This document shows, in pieces, positions 1 to 11,000 of a stretch of 64,000 nt of DNA (positions are counted from its first letter, which is position 1; each line of letters starts with the position of its first letter). Under the pieces are notes generated by a model. It ran no database searches and was not told where the DNA came from. It was given only the letters and a program-made list of their open reading frames with translations. Both the position numbers and the translations under genes were made by a program. The stretch is from Biomphalaria glabrata (Eukaryota > Mollusca > Gastropoda > Planorbidae): positions 19,386,398 to 19,450,397 of the forward strand of contig NC_074725.1 in NCBI RefSeq assembly GCF_947242115.1, read 5' to 3'.

Positions 1-543
1 GTCAGAAGAGACTAGGCTGAGTCACTAGACCTAGACTCTACTTCTTTAGTTCAGTATGTAACAATAAACTACTGACTACCCCCCTATAGTCTAGAGATCT
101 ACTAATAGCTAGATCTAGACTTAGATATACTTATTTTGTGATAAAAAAATAGTAACTTGTATTAATTAATAGATCATATATGTTAATATAATATTTAAAA
201 AGTCTTGTGAATCTCACAACCAAAGTTTTTCGTGCCAAAAACTTTGATCATAGCCAATCAAAGTGTGCCAAACAAGTCACGTGACCACGCTTTTGTCTGT
301 GGCTTTTCAAAATGGCTACCCAAAAATTACGAGTGAATTGTCAAGGCTTCACTCATGGACTAAAAAATTTATTGTAATCAAAGTGCTCCACCTAGAAAAG
401 AACCAAAACCACGGTAATTTAGCGCAAAAAATGCACTACAATTCTATATAAAAAAAATGCGTGGGAATCCCGACCTTTTTAAACCGTACACATGAAAATT
501 TAACGTAAATTTCAATTAATAAATTAATGACCTTTTTCTCCAC
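1..543. promoter_or_regulatory. AT-rich flank with promoter-like words
   Basis: AT-rich DNA with a CCAAT-like word (agccaatcaaag, about 252-263) and an E-box (agtcacgtgacc, about 275-286). This could be a promoter, but no gene downstream can be named. A short open stretch from ATG 313 (MATQKLRVNCQGFTHGL) is too short to call. Confidence 0.25.
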
Positions 544-762
544 ATGGCTAAGCCAAAATCGATTCCAGATCGCCATTTTTATTGTTACATCAAAAACTAT
601 AACTCTCTTACAAAGAAGTATTCATTAAGTGGATTAACAAAGTGCGCCTTTGAGACGTATAATAATTTGCCGGAAAAAAACCGAAACACTTTTTTGGCGA
701 AAAAAAAGGGGCGTGTCGGCGGAAATTGTAACATCGCTACACAATTTATATTTATTAATTGA
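544..762 (+). CDS. Hypothetical small ORF (72 codons)
   Basis: An ATG-initiated frame encodes a basic protein (MAKPKSIPDRHFYCYIKNYN) with YSLSGLTKCAFETYNNLPEKN in the middle and a Lys-rich stretch before the stop. It lies about 250 bases after CCAAT and E-box words. I do not recognise a family. The aromatic/Lys pattern is vaguely like an HMG box, but the match is too weak to claim. It could be a first exon continuing elsewhere, a repeat remnant or chance. Confidence 0.2.
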   Translation: MAKPKSIPDRHFYCYIKNYNSLTKKYSLSGLTKCAFETYNNLPEKNRNTFLAKKKGRVGGNCNIATQFIFIN

Positions 763-1759
763 ATTTTTTTAAATAATTTGAATTTTCGGCGAATCATTAA
801 TTTTTGACGCTCATCTTCATGATTACCCAATTGTCAATTGAACCAATAAAGGCGTTTTATATTTTTACTTAATAAACTTTAAGAGAAATATCTTCTTCAT
901 TGATAAATGATGTGATGATTGATAGATTGGTAGTTCTAGAATCTAGACGACTTAAGACTTAGACTTAGAGTACTTAGACTTAGACTGTCACTTTAGTCTT
1001 AGGCTTCCTAAACTCTAGTCTAATTATTAAATTAAAGAAGTTTAATTTCAAACCTGATTTTGAGAAAACAGATTTTTTATTGAGGTAAAGCTCTGAATAA
1101 GGCCTGGAATCCTCCAACTCATTTTAGATACGACGGTGTTTAATATTTAGCCAGACAGTATACTGGATCTATCGGCAGTATCGGCAAGTTAATGTCCTTG
1201 AGTTTTTACAGTGTGTGAGCTTAAAACCATCATGAGTAGATTTTTTCTTAAGAGTACTTTCCCTTTGGCAACGGTTAATACGCTTTTCGTATGTGTCGAA
1301 TTATTTAGAATCTACTACTAAATATAAGATATTGTATAGCATAATAATCTTTGTTGATCATGTATATCTGATTCTCTAATAATATTTTGTATACTGTCAT
1401 TGTATAGATTAATAGTTATTACATTCGAATGATTGATTGTGTAGTCTTTTTTTTTCTTCTTTAAAATTTGCCCAACTCAAATCTCTGTTATAATAAGACA
1501 ACATGAACGATAGACATAGATATAGGTTACTCTTGGTTCAAATAGCCATATTATAATTATAGTCTACCCAAAGGAAGACAGATCTCGAAAGGAGGACATT
1601 GTTTTGTTTTTCTATTTGTTATATAGTTCGTACATCGCGTTTTGATGAAGAGTCAATGAAGACCACTTTTTTATGAAGACCACTTTTGTCATGGGGGGGG
1701 GGGGGGGTTAGGGTTTCGAACTGTGGTTTCGTGCTTCCTCATGGTGAGACCTATGTGAA
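763..1759. other. AT-rich intergenic DNA, nothing recognised
   Basis: AT-rich sequence with TCTAGA/CTTAGACTTAG words near 935-1020, then a G-run at 1695-1708. No gene or element end is recognised. The G-run lies just outside the 3' end of the minus-strand LINE that starts near 1760. Confidence 0.4.
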
Positions 1760-4600
1760 CCCGGAGTGTTTGTCTGCAGGTTACTCCAGCTCCAACTAGT
1801 ATCATTAGCCTTGTTATTTTTTCTAACCCTTTTCTTCTGTCAGCGATATTCTCTTAATTGTTCTCTGCAATTTGTCTGCCTGTTTTCACAGCGCGAACTC
1901 TTAATGCTGTATCGTGCCTCCTTCTCCCAGGTGGCAGAATCAATGCTGAAGGCTTTCAGAAACAATTTGAGGGTATCCCTGAAGTGTTTTCCTTGTCCCA
2001 CCTTGTGAGCACTAAGAGATGCGGGAGTCTTCCTTTCTGAAGACGTGGCCTACCCATCACAGCTGAGACTACATCAAGATTGTGTGGATGCTTTCCAGGG
2101 ACGCTCTTCGAATAACTATCAGGTTTTAAATTCGGTATTTTTCTGAGACAGACCATGTGAAAGTGGTTAAGTTTTTTTTTGTATTTGTCTGTTATCTGTA
2201 TGCTGCCCATTTTTCTGAGACAAATAGACCCCTAGCTTGTGGTAATATCTCGTCTATTCCAAACATTTTAGACAGTGTACCATATAGGATGCACCGACCT
2301 TGGTGATATGCAAGTCCATTTCATTATCGGTGTTTTTGTTTTGGGAGAGTGTGCTGCCATGGTAGGTGAACCTGTCCACTCACACTCCACTGCATTTATT
2401 TTCTGTTCATTTATATCAATGCTTGGATCCGACTAGGTTTTACCTGGAGCAAGCAAATGTAAGACTTCAGCCTTTTTTTTTTCTTTTTTTTTATAGTGAA
2501 GCCGAAGTCTGAATATGCTATTGAAATGTCATTGACAATGCTCTGCATATCATTTTCGGAGAAGTCAATTAGGGCAGAGTCGTCAGCAAATAGCAATTCC
2601 ATGATTGTTGCTGATTTTATTTTTGATTTTGATTTAAGCCGCCTTGGGTTGAAGTATCCAAAATCCAATCTATACGTTTTAATTATGCTTTACTATCTCT
2701 ATCTATGAATGCATCTGTCAACATAGCAGAGAACGTGTGGTACTCTACAGAGTGGGTGCTAGGACACAACCTTGGTTCACTCCAGTTGATACTGGTTCTC
2801 CACTCTCTAGTTGCCTTCATGCCATCATGAAATAGTCTCACCATGGTTACGAATTTTGTGGACATCTGTACTTAGACGTGATCTTCCAGAGTCGTTTTTT
2901 TTTTTTTTCAATTAACAGTGTCAACTTTTTTTATTAGGTCAACATATATTGAAAAGAAGTCGTCATTTTGTTCGTGGCATTTTTCTTGGAGCTACCTTGC
3001 CGTAAAGATCATTCCACGCTCCTTTCTGATAGTAGTCCATGTATTAGATGATGAATTAGCCGATTTAGTAGGATATGAGCGAGGGTGTTCTCAGCATTAG
3101 AAAGAAGAGAAATTCCTCTGTGGTTGTCGCAGATTTGGCGGTTTCCTTTGCGCTTGTATAGATGGACAATTGTGGCAACTTTAAAGTCTTGTGGTATTGA
3201 CACTTGTTCCCGCATAAGAAAACTCATAAAGTCTTTCAATCAGGACTTAACCACCTTTTTGTAAACCTCTGCATTTATTGGTAGGCCTACTTGCTGTAGC
3301 CTGTTTATGGCCGCATCATTTATTATGGAAGGAGTATAGTCTGGACTCTGTGAACCTTTTCAAAACGCTCGGCTCATCGTTTAAGATTTCTTCCTTCTTA
3401 TCTGTCAATAGGTTTGTCCCATCAGCATTTAGTAGAGGGGATGAGCCCGACTTTGTGGCACCTTAGACTTCGTTTATGGCATGGAAGAAGTTCTTCATAT
3501 CGTGCTTGTCAATGAGTTCCTGTATTATTTCCACTTTTTTTTTTTACTTTTGTGTGAAATGTGTGTCCGTCCGCCCGTCCCGTTTAGATCTCGTAAGCTA
3601 GAAAAGATAGTGAAAATTCGACATCATAATATTTTAGTCCATTCAAATTTCTGATGCAAAGGCTACTTTTTTCTTTTCTAAAAGCAAAAATCTAATTTTT
3701 TCAATCACTTATGCAAGCAGTTTTTTTTCATAAAAATACACCACTTTTACAACTATTAACTATTAATAGTAACAAACACGGGAGACTCTTTAGTGGGGGA
3801 GGTGGTTATCTGCCATATTTTTAACACATTTATGCAAATGATTTTAGGTTTTTTGTCCAAAAAAAATATTTTTTTTACATTTGTATTGCTACGTAATGTA
3901 AGTTCTATCTTATTAACTACTAAATTTACCCAAAAATAATGTTAATTTTTTTAAGAGAAAAAAATCTATTTAGTATGCATATAAGTTGGGGATAATTTAA
4001 AACAACAATTAATTTAGGCTAAATAGTTTTTCAGCAGAGCTGGTATACAGCCAAAGAGCATTCAGCCAAAGGAATTTTTTAATTTTATTTACGGAAATGG
4101 TTATTTTTTTTTTTTTTTAGGATTTGAATAAGAGTATTTACAAAACAATTAGATCAATTAGATATTCATTATAAGACACCAATTAGGCCAGGTTCACATT
4201 TAACTCCACATTCAATTTCGGGGGCCGATTTTGAGTTTGTTTTCCACACATAGGCCTATATAGGCCTACTGTCTTTGTAACCTTGTTTTATGTTGAGCCA
4301 GGTATCTTGCATTAGACGTAATTGTTTTAGCACATTTTAACGGATGTTGTTAAATGCATCTTTGATTGACTTGGTGTTTGTGTTGTTCAAATACAAATTA
4401 CAGAGCTTGTGCTTTTCATGTAAAAGTTCTCTTATCTCTGTACTCTTATCATCAAAAACAGTCCTGATGCTTTCTCTCCAGAGTTTCTTTGAAATTTCCC
4501 AGCTTTTGTCTATATTAGATTCAACTAATGGGGTGAACTCTATCGCAACTGTAAGCAACTTTTCAGTTTTGTCATCTGTTAGTCTGGCCGTGTTTTCCCT
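1760..4600 (-). mobile_element. Degenerate RTE-like LINE, minus strand
   Basis: Read on the minus strand, pieces of one non-LTR retrotransposon ORF2 appear in order. First is the linker before RT (about 4558-4337: ELLHEKHKLCNLYLNN...KDAFNNIR). Next is about 3530-3390 (HDMKNFFHAINEV, SGSSPLLNADGTNLLTD), then the RT core start (3239-3009: FKVATIVHLYKRKGN, HRGISLLS) and the RT active-site block (2668-2490: ATIMELLFADDSALIDFS). The C-terminal part lies toward 1760. It is broken by several frame changes and stops. An AT-rich segment at 3540-4330 with no LINE homology splits it and may be a separate insertion. It is an old, dead copy. Confidence 0.75.
3540..4330. repeat. Unclassified AT-rich interspersed sequence inside the LINE
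   Basis: This block interrupts the minus-strand LINE. It starts with a T-run and gtgtgtccgtccgcccgtcc and continues with long T/A-runs. No coding potential and no clear terminal repeats are seen. A non-autonomous insertion is the simplest reading. Confidence 0.35.
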
Positions 4601-4915
4601 TTTTAAAGGTTAATTAAGGTAGATCTATGTGCTGACGTCTTCTTGGTCTAAAATGGTGACAAATGGACTGAACACAGACCCATACATAGTAGACTGGAAA
4701 ACGGAAGCAAATTTTTATCCGATACTAGATCTATGTCCGATCTCCGATACTGATCAAATCACAGACCTATGTGACAATAGGTCTATTGGACTGAATTTAT
4801 ATATAGGTCGGTGAGTTGTTGCCTAATGTAAACATTCCGGTGACGTAGTCCTACTCTGGTTTTGTTGATTCGACTCTTTCATTGTTTCCTTTTCATTTAG
4901 ATCTAGATCTAGTCT

Positions 4916-5077
4916 ATGAAATTATTACAGTTTACAGTTTTCAAAAGCTTCAAAAACATGAGTTCAAGTACTACAAGTGGTCATTGGAGTCAAGCCCTTA
5001 CGGCGGCAATGAGCGATCCTCAACAAATTCTTGATAGTGATGATCAAATAGTGATAATTAAAGATAAATATCCCAAA
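4916..5077 (+). CDS. APTX: APTX first coding exon, two possible starts
   Basis: The exon encodes the start of the HIT domain and ends in phase 0 before GTTGGT. Two in-frame ATGs exist. From 4916 the protein begins with about 14 extra residues ([14 protein letters not shown]) that are hydrophobic and basic with no acidic residue, which could be a weak mitochondrial presequence. From 4958 it begins [12 protein letters not shown]. An in-frame stop at 4910-4912 closes the frame upstream. An acceptor-like pyrimidine tract ending TTTAG at 4900 would bring that stop into the exon, so this is most likely the true 5' coding exon. Which ATG is used cannot be decided from sequence. Confidence 0.85.
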
Positions 5078-8000
5078 GTTGGTTAATAAATAAATAATTT
5101 AAATATAGATCTATTTTTTTAAGATCTACTAGAGTTTATATTTATTTAGGTCATTGGTTAATATGCATGCCGTGTACCATAGGACGTAATCTTCTTCTTT
5201 TGAAGTAACGTCTGTAAGACCTTTGTAAAATGTTTTACATGTTTCGGATGTTCCTTCAGAGTTGAAGATAGTTTACTTCCTAGTCCAAACCTCCCGCAGG
5301 ATGACGGGGGATGGGAGCGGGCAGGATTTGAACCATCGACCATCGATAAATCCGAACGACAGTCCAGTGCGCAAACCTCACGACCAGGCAGCCATCCGTA
5401 TTATATAACAAATATAATTATAAGATAAGAAGATCTATCGTATGTCCCATACCATATTATTATTATTCCATACTAACTTTTGGAAATATAGGCCTAGATC
5501 TTCATCCAGATCAAAATCAAGTCATCAACAAGTGAAACACAATTGAATACAGAATAGGACTAATCTAATTGATTTTTCAAAAGGTTTAGATAATACTAGT
5601 AACTAAGATATCTAATAGTGAGCAAATATAAGCTATCTTTATACACTTTTCCAACAATTTTGACAAAGTTCACCACCATATGCCATAACCAGGTGGATTA
5701 ACAATTTTCTGATAGGAAAAGAACAAACTGTAGGCCTAATAATAAATCAAATTTATTAAATGGCTCTAAATCAACACCAATAACAGTAATCTCAGGTGTA
5801 TCTTATTCTTAAGGATCAGTCTTAGGTCCACTACTATTTTTAATTTACATTAAAAATTTACAAAATTGCATTAGTTCAGGAACAAAAGTCAGATTATTTG
5901 CAGACAATTGCATAATATGTAGAACAATAAAAACAACACAAGATACAGAAATTTTACAAAGAGAATTAGATAAATGACAGAAAAGGGAATCAAATTGGAG
6001 CATAATATGTCTTTCCACCCAGAAAATGTCAGTTATGAAGATTCGAGTAGCATAAAAACTAAAGCAAATAAATTCCACTTATCTTATTCATGGTAAACCA
6101 AGACTAAAAACACAAAATACCTAGGTGTTATAATAAATGAGCTCTTTCTCTCCGTAATTATTTTTCCACGTTTTGAGGAAATTCTTAATTTTTGCTCATT
6201 ACTATTTCACTACCCTGTTATGATTAAGCTTCAATAACTTTGTCATTTGCTATCAGAAAATGTTTTAATTGGTATAGAATTAAAGGGGAATGTATGCTCT
6301 TTTTATATAACACTAAGTAAAGTTTATTAAGTCAAACATTAATTTAATGAGTTTAAATCAACAATAGTATCGTTAATTAGGAGAGAAAGAGTAAAATGAC
6401 TAAATTTAGAAAGCCTTCAGGAGAGAAGACTCAAAAGTAAAGTAGCAATTATACATAAAACACTGAATCATAATCTTCAAATACAAAATCTAATAAAATA
6501 CTCAGAAAGACACAAAGATAAAGGCACATTCCTCGTTCCATATACTTAAACAAATTTGTACAAATACTCCTTCTTCCCTAGTGCTATTAGAGCATGGAAT
6601 GGGTTGCCAGCCAGGAAAACCAGTGACTTGGCAGAATTTAAATCATTGGCTAACATGCATGACTAGATGCATGACGCGTAGGACGTAATCATCTTTTTTG
6701 AATTAACATCTGTATTATATAAGATAAGATAACAATTATTTATAATATTAGTAGATATATTTATTATTAGTATTATAATATTTTTTGATTTTTTGCAAAA
6801 ATTATCTAGAATTTCTAGATTTAGATCTATAGTTCTAGAATCTAGATCTATAATTAACCTGAAACTTTAGCTTTTCTCAAACTAGAAGCCAGTCCATATG
6901 TTTTTCATGGGACAAAAAATAATATATTTATTGTATTTAAATTGTAGTTAGTTATTAAGTTATAACACATTTTACCAATGTTCCAAAAATTAAAATATTT
7001 TAAGTAAAAGTAACAATTTTTTGACATACTTTCCGATAACACAATTTGTCAGAATGGTTGAATTTCTCCCAACTTTCATACATTCTTGACTATTGTGTAG
7101 CAAAAAAAAAAAAAAAAAGCAAATGACAAGTCATTTAATCCAGTACAAAAAAAATGTTATTATGACAATCAAACCAATTACAGAAGTATGTCTATGTACT
7201 TCAAATGTCTGTCACATAATATAATAGTAATGGCTAGTGCTTCCTCCTTCTTTATTAGACTTAATAATAGTTCTGATTGCGAAGAAAAACAAATATTGGC
7301 CTATCTCACCCATTTTTTACTTCCTTCTTCTTACTATGAGAAGAAATGCATTGTAGATATGAGGAGAATAAATTTCAGAAGCTCAGAATGCAGGCAAATG
7401 ATTGAGGCTGTGCCTCAAAGCACTATGGGAATGCTTTCAATGCTCCTATAGATCCCCTTACTGGTTGAAGGAGGAACCTGTGCAAAGAAAAACTGGAAAA
7501 TTCTATTCCTTTTCATTACATTCTTAAAAACTCTCAGACCCCACTGGGAAGTTATGGCGCTTCCCCAGACCCTCAGCAGGGTCAAAAACAAAATTTGGTT
7601 TATCATTAGGGGGCTCCACTGGAAAAAGGTGTGAGAAACACTACAATAATTAAAAACCTTTTTACTATTGCTATAGAATGTGGTAGCTAATGCAACATGA
7701 TAGAGAATAAATAAAAAATTGTTCTAATCTTCAAAATTTTCTTTTGACACCAGCTCAAAACAGCTTGTTTTCACTTTTCCCACACTCTGTGTCTCCCTTC
7801 TGGAACTGATGTCGCAACCAGGCTATGGGACACAACATGTTGGCCAGTAATTGGTTGAACAATAATGTTGGTCTCATCCTCCACATCGTTCTGCTATGGC
7901 TGCATTGTTGTTGTTTTTTGTACCCAAGCTTTACGGAATAACCTAATATGAACATGATACTAAAAATTTAAACAGGGTTGATAGTGCTAATTGATGGTCC

Positions 8001-11000
8001 TGGGTTCAAACCCTGCCTGCTTTCATCCCCCATCGTCCTGCGGGAGGTTTGGACTAGGAAGTAAATAATCTTCAACTCTGAAAAGGAACATCCAAAACAT
8101 GGAAAACATTTTACAAACAAATTATATTATTTAGGATGAAAATTTCAGCTGGCCCAACCATGCACAAAGGTTTTAATCTTGTGAGTTGGGATGACTTTGA
8201 ATTTCAAATCTTGATATAGAATGTAATTAAATTTTAAAAGATATTTATTTATTTATTTTATTTTTCAGGCCTTATATCATTTTCTTGTGTTACCAAGAAG
8301 AAAGATGCCCAATTTAAGAAGTATGACAAAAAACGACCTTGATCTGCTCAAATATATGCACAATAAAGGGGAAGCTTTTGCAAATCGGTGGGTTTCATTT
8401 AATATCTTTCTAATATATTGTGCATTCCCCCTTCAAGATGCATTAACCTCTGTCATTGTTTCTCAAATTCTTAACTGTTGACCAACTCCATATCAGCAAG
8501 AATTAAAAGGTTAATTTGCATTATTATTATTTACTGTGTCACAAACTACCTCAAGAGTAAAGGGGCATGACATCATGGTTACTGAAGGTCAAGTGTATGT
8601 ACTTTTTATGAGCATAATAAAATAAGGCCACACATCTTAGTCTTATAACCTTTTTTTAAGTGCTGTCTGATGCAATATACTGCATCTCAAACATTCTTCT
8701 TTGCTCTAGAGTAGCATGTCTTGCTTTATGGATGTCTTTAAGCATGTCTATCCCAGTTTTGTTTGATAATAAATATATTTTCTAGTAATATATTTTTAAA
8801 AGAATTGATTTTAATCAAATTGTCTGTTAGGAGTTCCTTGTCTTTAAACTTTTAGTTTAAGTTTACAACTTTTATATTTAATAAAAAAAGCTAAATTTTA
8901 TGTTACTTTTATCTTTAGGTTAATATTGTTACAAATGACAGTGATAGGTAGAGGTCAACGTATGACCCCGGCAAGATAACACAGCAGCGGGTGTTCTCTG
9001 GAATGTACATGTATCAACAAAGACAGGATGTGACGTGTCCTTATGTGTTATTCCAGAAGGTACTAGCAATGTCCAGTGACAGATAGAGGTCACAACTTGT
9101 GACCCGGCAAGATGGCACTGCAGCCGATGTTTTCTGGAATCTACATGTATAAACAAAGACAGGATGTGACGTTTCCCCACGTGTTATTCCAGAGGATACT
9201 AGCCGTGTTTGTGCAACTTTGGACAAGCGATTAGGGACTCTATATAAGCCAGAGAGTTAATGTGAAAGTCAGTCGTGAGTGAGTCGTCGGTACTGATGTG
9301 TACAACTCGATGCAAGTTAACTAGGGTAGAGTTAACTGGAGTAGACTACTGTCGTTAAAGTCTATACAGCATACTACAGTGGACTTGAGCCGTTACAGTC
9401 GATACAGTCGATGTAAGACGTGTACGGCTCTGATTCGGTAGACTTGAGTACGACTTGGTTCAGCTTTGGGAGACCTGGAGCGACACTGGGAAGTGTGTCG
9501 TTGGTCTGTTCTGTGGAATACGGCTCGATGCAAGTTGAGAAGAGATGAATTACAACGAAGTGAAGAGATGAATTGCAACGAAGTATAGCTAACTGTAAAC
9601 TGACAGATATTGTACAGTCTTCTACGCTACATGTTACAGTAACAAATTGTTAGAGTTAATAGTTATATGAAACTGAAAGTTTAGTCGTCAAGTTCTTTAC
9701 AGTGTTTTTATTTGTGTGCCAACTAATACATCTAGCCAGAAGATTCAGAAATACGTAACAATATTTAATTAATTTGAATTTAAAAACAACAACTTTGAAG
9801 TAACTTCTGCATTTAGATAACTAGTCCTATATCTGAAATGAACTTCCAAGTGATTTCCAGATCAGGCAGCTCTCAATACAGCTTTTCTTCTATAAGGGTT
9901 GTTCTGGGGCTAGTGTCTTGTTCCAGCATATCATTACAGTATGCAGTTTGGAGGACATTGTCAGCATTCTGCAAGGGCATGTTTCACTAGTCTCAGTTTT
10001 CAGCATCTGGAATTGGTTTTCTTTTATTCTGTTGTGTCTTATTTAGCAAAGTAAAGTACCCCTTTCAGACCTTGCGATCTAAAAGACAGATAATGTAAAG
10101 GTCATTTTTTGTCAAATGGTTAAAATGATGTCATTTGGCCAGCAAAATGTCCTACCACATTTACTTTCCCTATCTAAAGTCAGGCACCTATTAGAGTTGG
10201 GTGGACTTCATGGGCATCTTACAAATCCTAAAATTCAAAATCCTAGTCTTTACTGAGATTCAAACCCGGGTCTTCTAGGTTCAGAAGCAAGAGCTTTACC
10301 ACTTAGCCACCATGCCTATTTACATAAAAAAAAAAATTATATATTGATCATGTCCGGATATCTTGAAATATTCATCTTTTTTTTAAAGTTTAGGTCAGAA
10401 CATTTTTGGTTTATAGTACTCTCTATTATTTTCTTCATCTCTTCTGTATAGGGTCGAATTTTTAACTTCTTTCTGGTACTCATTCTCCAATATTTGACCA
10501 GCATGTCAGCTTTCTCATTTCCTTCTCTTTGGATGTTTGCTGGGATCCATTGCTATTATTTGACTGACAGATAAGGAAAATGAAAGTCATTATTTTGTTT
10601 TAATTCAGTTTAATTTAGTTAAGTAATATTAATCAGTTGATATTGCAGCTATGACCTGTTGCTTTGGCTTTGACCGGAGGCAAAACAAAAATATGTTTTT
10701 GATCACAGGTATTAATTCAATAATTTATTTATTCTTCATACAATCATTCATCTCTATTCACAGAGCTAATAAAGAATTGAAATTTCGTTTTGGTTATCAT
10801 GCAATTCCTAGTATGAGGTAAATAAATTAGATTAATAGGTATATGCTCTTTACCCAGTGTAACTAAAATTAACCCACCTTCGTTTGGACATAACTGAACT
10901 GAGCTGCTTTTTAATAGAATATTGTGCCGAGCATATCCATAAGTTAAAGGAGTGTAAATTAGAAACTGGCAGAAGGGAGAGTTTATTGTAAGAGAAACTA

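Noticed and set aside
5150-10325. tRNA genes
   Set aside because: A- and B-box sequences occur only as heads of SINEs with unrelated bodies; none folds into a full cloverleaf by eye.
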